64,000 nt of DNA from Lycocorax pyrrhopterus obiensis (taxonomy: Eukaryota > Chordata > Aves > Passeriformes > Paradisaeidae), in the NCBI GenBank assembly GCA_014706295.1, contig JACSVZ010000001.1, positions 37,682,318 to 37,746,317 of the forward strand, read 5' to 3'. The position numbers and the translations under genes were made by a program. The notes beneath the pieces are model-generated. The model made no database searches, was not told where the DNA came from, and worked only from the letters and a program-made list of their open reading frames with translations. Below, piece by piece: positions 56,961-64,000 of this stretch (positions are counted from its first letter, which is position 1; every line of letters begins with the position of its first letter).

Positions 56961-59900
56961 ACTCTCCCCGTTTTTCCCCAAATTCTTGTTTTACCCTGTA
57001 TTTAATAAAAAATCTTTAAAAATTTATTGTTACAACTGTTTTTTGGGGGTTTTCTTTGACAGATTAATACAACATACACATTTAAGAAAGCCATTGACAC
57101 AGTCTTGTCAATAGTTTGGATTTTTTGTTGGTGCTACAAAGCCGAAAGGCTAAAATGTTATCTAAAAATTGTGAAAAATCTAACCCTTTATTTCAATGTG
57201 ACAGATGTACTTGCCCTGAGCACTAACACGGCATAGCTAATTACTGATACAGTTGCAGAAAAGGCACTCTGACAGTCACGATCTATGAACAAATTTGTCT
57301 TCCAAGTGACAAGTCAAACAGAGGTTACAGAAGATCTTGGGCACTGGGTGGGTTATAAAAAATTTTGCACATTCATTTTTATTGCTATAGGGGAAATATT
57401 TCACCTTCAACTCAGATGATGTCAGAGGTCCTTCCATGCTCATAATCTTTCCATTAAAGGCCCCAATATTTATTTCTACATACTGGCAAGAGGTCTATAA
57501 TCAAACATACTTTTGAACTATCATTTTTCCAAAGTTATTTCATGATTTTTTTATGATACAGTATCTATTTTAGTGACATCAACTAATGAATAATTAAATC
57601 ATGCATCATAAAAATCCAGCATTTTTTAAAAATTAGAATCTTAGAATATTAGAATCTGTAAAAATGCTACAGGTAAATCTATTTTAAAGTGACTATTTTC
57701 AAAATATCTGAAGTTTTATATCTTCTTATAATTTCAAATACAATGAAGATTTCTGAGAACTTGCATTTCAGTGGAAGTAAATGACAAACTGATGGTAATG
57801 CAAGAAAAATCAGATAATTCTATTACAAATTTAATTTTTAGCAGTATGATTACTGAAATAAAGGGAAAAACATGGCTAAAAAACATTTCCATTATCTTTG
57901 AGTCTACAGTCCTCATTTTCCAAGTTTTTCAATCTTGAGATAAAAATAGTCTCATTTTCTTACATCTGAAAAGAGTTCCGATAAGACCAAATAAATATAC
58001 TCTTCTTTGTGAAGCTGAAATAGTTATTTCTATTTGTGATATATGTGAATAGGTATTTCTAATGGTCAAACAGTTTTCTCACTGCTACACTGGCAGGTAT
58101 AATTTCAGGATGGAAATCTAATAGTAATTTGAAGGATTTTTTTAATCAGCATTTACTCTTCTGAAGTACACATATTACCTGTATTTATTTCACAAATATC
58201 AGAAATCTCCTATAAAAGCTATCACAATACCTTTGGGTGTAATAGGATTGAATCATTTGGGTCAGATCCCGAGTGGGATTAGGCTTCCTGGCACAAAGCA
58301 TTGCAGCAATTCAGTGTTAGGCAGTGAGCCCAGGTGTGCAATTCAGGGATTTCTTACATTCCCACATTCCATGTACAATGAAAGAGAAAAACTGGCACTT
58401 CATAATGGGACAAGAAGTGTGACAAAAAGTACTTAAACCAGGCAATATGAGCACCGAAACCCCAACATAATGAAACTTCATTTCTCTTTTCTGCTTTAAG
58501 TGCTTGTGTCTCACCAAGTCTCTGAGCTTAAAACAATTTCTTCCACATTTGTTGCTTAAACCACACTGACCATTTGCAATGACTTTTGTTACACTTAGTG
58601 AATGCAGCAGGAAACTTCAGTTCAAGACTATAATTGGTTTCACGAATTTCAAATTCACACTTCATACTTCTGATATAGAGATATTAACCACTAGGAAAAA
58701 AGCCAGTTTGTTTATTCCCCTTTCATAAATCTTGTGTTAAGGACTGCATAGAAATGCAGCTCCAATTGGAGCAATGAAGAGTCCTTCTTCCTGAGTTTTG
58801 CAGCTTGTTGTAGGTCTTTCTCATGGAAAATGGGAGTCCTCAATTTCAACCAAGAACAACACCAAACCCAGTTCTTCCCCTCTAGGAATAATAATTGTAA
58901 TCATTACCATTGTGGTAAAGTTAAAATAATCCTTTTTTTTTCAGTGTTCCTTTAGTGAATATTTCAGTTTTGTTTTATTCTAAAGCATTATATTGCATTA
59001 AATAACATTTTAAGAGTATCCTCTTTCATTTTGATGTCATATGCTTTTCAACTAATACTTTATCATGGGCTGAGTTGCCAAAAATTATAAAATGAGATTT
59101 TTTTCTTCCTTTTCAGATTTGCCTTTTTGCAAAGGTCCATCACATCTCCAATTTATAGATCCAGTTGCGTTACTACAGTGTAAGAAACATTCAGACCAAG
59201 TCATACCCACTAAGTGAACACCCAGAGAGTGGATGTACCTCTGAACATTCGACAAATTCAAAGACCCTTGAAACTACAAGTTTTCTCCATTTCTTCTTAT
59301 TCTCTGGGGGAACTGAGAAGATAGAGTGCTATCCTCAAATGTTATTTTTCATGGTTTTTTGCTATGGCAAATCTAGTGAAAAAGTTCCTCTGCTTGAGTG
59401 AGATTTACAGAGAAATACTGTGGCAGTCTGTAGATAATATGTACAGGGAGAAGTTGAAGGATTTTCTTCATAGGTAAAAGGAAAAGATGGGCATGGAAAT
59501 CGCTTCTTCAAAGAACCTTGTTAAAGTGGTTATCACTGCTTTATCATTCCCTTAAACCTGACCATCTCCACTGGGGCACAAGTGATCCTACACATCTAGG
59601 GAACATACACTACTGACATCATGCAAATGTTGTCCCCTCTCCAAACAGGGGAAGTTCCAATTAATTTTTGTTAATTTTACTGACCTATTTTTCCATCCCC
59701 AAAATATCCTTTTTAAAATATTCATGCTTCTGCATTGCTAACGTAATAAAAAAACAAACAAACAAAGCAAACCCCTCAGCCAGAGTAAAAAACTAAGAGC
59801 TCTCTCTTTGCTAAGTGCATGCACCATAATGTAAATAAAATATATGAATATGCATTTTTCTTTTATGCAAGGATTTAACCAGATAGATTTTGCTGATAAT

Positions 59901-59989
59901 ATTGATGCAATAACATCTTGCTGTTAAACATTCATTCCTGACTGAACTTCAATTCTCTGTCCTCTCATCTGTGCCATCATAACACTGAG
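56961..59989. other. Gene-free AT-rich DNA
   Basis: No gene or transposon recognised. A possible small exon-like segment at 59117-59179 is described in the findings. Frames at 58233-58436 and 58317-58517 are mirror shadows. An A/CAAA-rich stretch lies at 59748-59772. Confidence 0.62.
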
Positions 59990-60310
59990 GCTTTGATGTA
60001 AATAGGACTGGTAAATTAACCCAAACTGAAAGTAATTCTTCATTTAATAGGAGCTATAATATGCTGCAGGTAAATCCAGAAGTGTAATGTTAGAGTACTA
60101 CGTTATGTTCTGATGAGAATTAAATAAAGGGCTAGCTGAAATATTGCTGTCAGCACAGCATCTGCTTGTGTGATCTTTTAGTCATAATAATAGTGCTAAT
60201 TTACAGCATATCGAAGCAGACGTGGAAACTAACACACACAGTGCATCTTCTGAATATTCCCTATGAACTGCTCATGAGCAATCTGCAGGCCAAGAATTTA
60301 TTCACTGAGG
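59990..60310. promoter_or_regulatory. Candidate conserved non-coding element with 12-bp palindrome
   Basis: A repeat-free block with homeodomain-type words (AATTAAC near 60016, AATTAAATAAAG near 60119) and a perfect 12-base palindrome TGCTCATGAGCA at 60269-60280. It has no coding potential. The texture resembles conserved non-coding DNA of gene deserts. The palindrome is directly visible; function is inferred. Confidence 0.25.
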
Positions 60311-63300
60311 AAATAAATGAATATTTTCTAGGTAATGAATAAATCCACAAATTTTGCCATATGTTTGTGGACAACTGGCGAACAGAAAAAAAAAGTTGGT
60401 GAAATTTAACCCAATAAATAATTCATTACAAATTGCATGCCTATTCTAAATTTAAACCCACAGATTTAACTACCTCCAAGCTCTTTATCATGAGTAGTAC
60501 TAGCACCCAGTGCCTTCATTCATTATATACTTTGCCATCACCACTGGTTATCATCAAAGGCCTTACATCAAGGCAGTAGAGGAAGAGAGCAGTCCCTTCT
60601 GGTTAAAATGTTAAATCAAGTTACATTTCACCTCACTATTTCGGCACTGAAACCATCACCTGCATTTGAATGACCAAGAGACTAAGACAGATCACAGTCA
60701 CAGAATAATGCAGTGCGTTGGCTGCCACGTAATGTGCCTCAACCCCTGCTTTGTAACTTACCACTACGGAATTTTAGAGGAAAAATTACTAGAGATAGAG
60801 AACCTGGCAGAGTGAAAGTCAACATCATCATCTCTCTCCCCGCAGGTCAATAGTTCAGCATCATCATTCAGGAAGAACTAATCTCATTTCTGAAACCTAT
60901 TTCTAAGTGTACAGTGGTTATCTAAAAGAGAATCTGGAGACCTGTTTTAATGCTATCAATGGAGGAAGTTAAAACAAAGCAAAACAGAAGAATATAGAAA
61001 TGAACTTCCACTGTACTTTTATGTGGAGAGAAGAGGTATTTAAGATCAACTTTTTTACTTAGAGTACAGGAATTTTTTGCATAATCCTTCCCAAGAAGGT
61101 CTGCTTGAGTGACCTATTTCACCTTATTGACCTAATAGTGGTTTACATCTAAAGAATAATAAAGAAAAATAAAAGCTCAGAAAGAACAACTTGATATGAA
61201 CACCATCTAGGCAAAGAATATAATGGCTGCCACTGTAAATTATCCAGGAAACTAAGATCTTAATTTACTTTCATAGGAAAGAACAGCAAAAAAAAGTACA
61301 ATCTAGTGGTGCACTGTCTTACACAAAATTTTAATATAAACAACTTATAAAATAAACTTTCTTTCCATCACAATTTACATTTTATCCATTTTCCTCATAT
61401 GATCCTTGCCAAGTAGTACGGCAGATTTGAATGGTTGATGCAGATGCTGGTGTGAGTTTTAATTGGTTTGATATGGTTCAAGTCCTGCTGTAGTCTCAGG
61501 AGGGAAAAGAGAGAGAAACACAAATACATACTGAACACTGAGGCCTTTTTTGACTGCGCTTAGGATGACAGAAAAATTGGTGCACTTGGAGCTTAGCTGT
61601 AAAGATCTTACATTCAGACAAGCCAGAGAGTTCTCAGAAGGGTTGTTTAAAGGGATTATTATCTGTAAAGTTCTTTTTATATGATTTCATCCATTAAATG
61701 AGTGAGAATCTGCAGATACCCTACAAAGTCAAAGGTGATTTTAATACATAAATACAGGAAGGATCATTATTAATTTTTTTCCCAGCTGCACTATGACTGT
61801 TTGCAATCTGCAAACTTCCAGTAAAAAGGATCCAGCCCTAATCTTCAGTAACAAGCATACTCATCTACTTGCATCATTGCAGCTAGCAGTGGGGGTGAAT
61901 ATTAAATTTTCAAAATAAATTGTAACACCCGTATATTATCACTCTAATGTAAATCTACCTTTTCCAGTCCCTTCCTTTGAGACTTGGCCTCTTAGGTTTT
62001 GTTTCAATTCAAAAGTGAAGAAATTTTGACGAAATGCTCCAGGCATTTCTGAATTAAATATTTACTAGTTTACACAACTAGTTCTTGATACATTTACTCT
62101 AATCTCTTTAAAAATACTGATTTCAAAATTTAAATGGAGACCTAGATTACCACCAGTAACAGCGCAAGGTCCCTTGAAGAGGTTGCCCATAGATCACCAT
62201 TAGAAATATGATTCGACACACATATCCTCAAAAAAACTCTTTGAGATGCTTGACTGCTTTTCAAAAGGCCTCCATCCACCTTCAACCATGTGCTTAGCTG
62301 AACTAATTATCAAACTGAAAGAAATTCACATGTACATAAAGTTCACATGTTTGTATATTTTGGTTAGTTGTGGTCAATGATGTCAGTAGGCGAATGAACA
62401 TTTCACACCCATAGCAAAAGACTTCAGAACAGCTGTCTCCTTGCCACTCAATTGGCAGCTATTGCAGCTTTTAAGAAGTATCTCAAGGCATCAGTTTGTT
62501 CTTCAGCCCAGCTACTGACATTTGTGTATTACACCAGGGTAATTTCCAAATTAGTATGCCTCTAATTGCTGCTGTAGATAGAAAACTTTTAGAGCATATC
62601 TGAATGAGTAAGCAGCACAAAAGGCAACACAGAGGACGTCACTCTCCTCTCCCGAATTGTGATTTTTCAAGCTAATGTCAATTCCCATGTCTTGACTTAT
62701 GATTCTTGAGGGTTTGTGGTAAAATGCTGCCTTCGTTCTTATAAATAAAATTAGCATTTTTTGCCAAAGTCTGATTTTTCTGTTTACAGTGTCTCCAGCA
62801 AATGTGCAATAGTACTGCCTTTTGTCTGCTTTCTTTCTGTTAAAAAAATAAGGGAGTTAAAAGGATAAAAATAGTGCAAGACAAATAAAGAAAAATAAAT
62901 AAAGTTGGCAAGCAGGAAAAGCAAAACTTCTAAGTCAGAAAGCTAAATAAGACAAACTAAGAAAAGAGAAGATGTAAAATTACAAGTAACAAGTCAATCT
63001 AAATAATTTAAAATCAGATAATAGATTTAATTCCTTCTGTCTTCCATATTATTACACTGATCTCAAAAATGTCAGTCCTAACAGAAAGTATCACTATATT
63101 TAAATTATATTTTACTCCTACAATAAAATAAACATAAATTTTAAGACCATATGTCCTAAATAAAACATCTAGAAACCTACATGTACTTAGCTTTTCAGAA
63201 ATTCTGAATAAGAATTTCTGAGGAATAACTATAAGGTGAAGCCAAACAGACATATTAGTCAACCAAAGTTTAGAGCAGCACTTTGAGTTTTCACGCATTT

Positions 63301-64000
63301 CATTCACCTTGCTCATGGCTAAATATAATCAAGTACAAAGGGTTACTGCCCTCTAAGGGAAAGGAGATAATATTAATTAATTATTTTAAATTTTTTTTCA
63401 TTATTATGATGTATACCTACCAGGCTATTTCAATTTAATTACACTATTATAGTGGTACTTTTTACATAGGATTTTAAATATCCAAAAATTTTGAATATGT
63501 AGAATATATTTGTGGAAAAACTGAAATATTATGAACAAGTCAACATAAAGGGAATAAAAGGACTGATAAGGCCTATTTCGGATAATCAGATAGTGAGAGA
63601 TGATTGCTGGCAAACTGGCAAAATAACGTCCTAGTATAAAGGCATGTAGTATTAAAAAATCAGAACTCAGAGCCAATGAAATTCAGCTCCTAACACTTGG
63701 CAGTAGGTCACGTTTTAGATTTTGCTATATTTAGGGGCTTGCCCTTTCTTATTTATTAGATAGTCGCTTACACATTTGGAAATTGATAGGTCATTATTGA
63801 CAGGCTTTAATGCATGAACACAGACTTGCTTTCCAGTTTACCCAGTGTAGCTGTTAATGGTAAGCCTCAGAGACCGGGAAAAATATATCCAATAATAAGA
63901 GTAAGTGGGTTCTGTGCCTGTTGTGTTTCCCTTTATTTCTCTAAAGTGGTCAATATAATATGTTATGGAAGTAAATTTTGGCTCTGACCAACAGTAAGGG
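60311..64000. other. Gene-free AT-rich DNA to the right edge
   Basis: No gene, RNA gene or transposon recognised. Minus-strand frames at 62551-62757, 63014-63316 (100 codons) and 63425-63676 are rich in I, F, L and S through AT-rich DNA and show no domain. The words TCACAGTCACAGAATAATGC near 60695-60714 faintly recall a CR1 tail but are not followed by CR1 sequence. The short block 61385-61500 is of higher complexity and could be a further conserved element. Confidence 0.62.

Noticed and set aside
60690..60760. CR1-tail-like words TCACAGTCACAGAATAATGC
   Set aside because: The following bases do not continue into CR1 sequence (no GGTTGGAAGGGACC-like block).
1..64000. CRISPR arrays, bacterial-type operons, endogenous retrovirus LTR pairs or a novel multi-gene system
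   Set aside because: No regularly spaced repeats, no clustered sizeable frames, and no paired long terminal repeats with retroviral domains were seen; the DNA is vertebrate non-coding sequence.

Overview
The window looks like avian nuclear DNA from a gene-poor, AT-rich region: an intergenic desert or a very long intron. The organism call rests on the repeats. Every repeat I can name with confidence is a 5'-truncated CR1 LINE ending in the bird-type 3' tail related to ATTCTATGATTCTA. CR1 copies are few, there are no SINEs, and interspersed repeats cover only a few percent of the sequence, as is usual in birds. A close relative of birds cannot be excluded from this alone. I recognise no intact protein-coding gene, no exon of a known gene, no rRNA or tRNA, no CRISPR array and no CpG island. 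The open frames present are 60-150 codons, AT-rich, mostly unlike any protein, and of the size expected by chance in AT-rich DNA.

Layout. 1-4306 is unique AT-rich DNA with one possible regulatory cluster near the left edge. 4307-4555 is a CR1 3' end on the minus strand. 4556-34990 is about 30 kb almost free of recognisable repeats, with several blocks (near 11.2, 18.6, 27.6 and 29.6 kb) whose texture suggests conserved non-coding DNA. 34996-36618 is the longest CR1 copy (plus strand, about 1.6 kb), which keeps a decayed reverse-transcriptase domain. 36.6-53.4 kb holds an old CR1 scrap (41908-42010), a possible relic of an L1/Tx1-type reverse transcriptase (43608-44054, minus strand), a very short CR1 tail (46507-46547) and small tandem repeats. 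53449-54040 is a 0.6-kb CR1 on the minus strand. 55884-56128 is a CR1 of another subfamily on the plus strand. 56.7 kb to the end is unique DNA with two more candidate regulatory blocks (56745-56960 and 59990-60310).

How the parts relate. There is no operon or pathway here. The sequence records several waves of CR1 insertion, in both orientations and at different stages of decay, within DNA that may carry long-range enhancers of a neighbouring gene. The least expected item is the minus-strand frame at 43608-44054, which has an RQGC-type reverse-transcriptase motif; CR1 elements carry PQGS there. All enhancer calls are inferences from sequence texture and need cross-species alignment.
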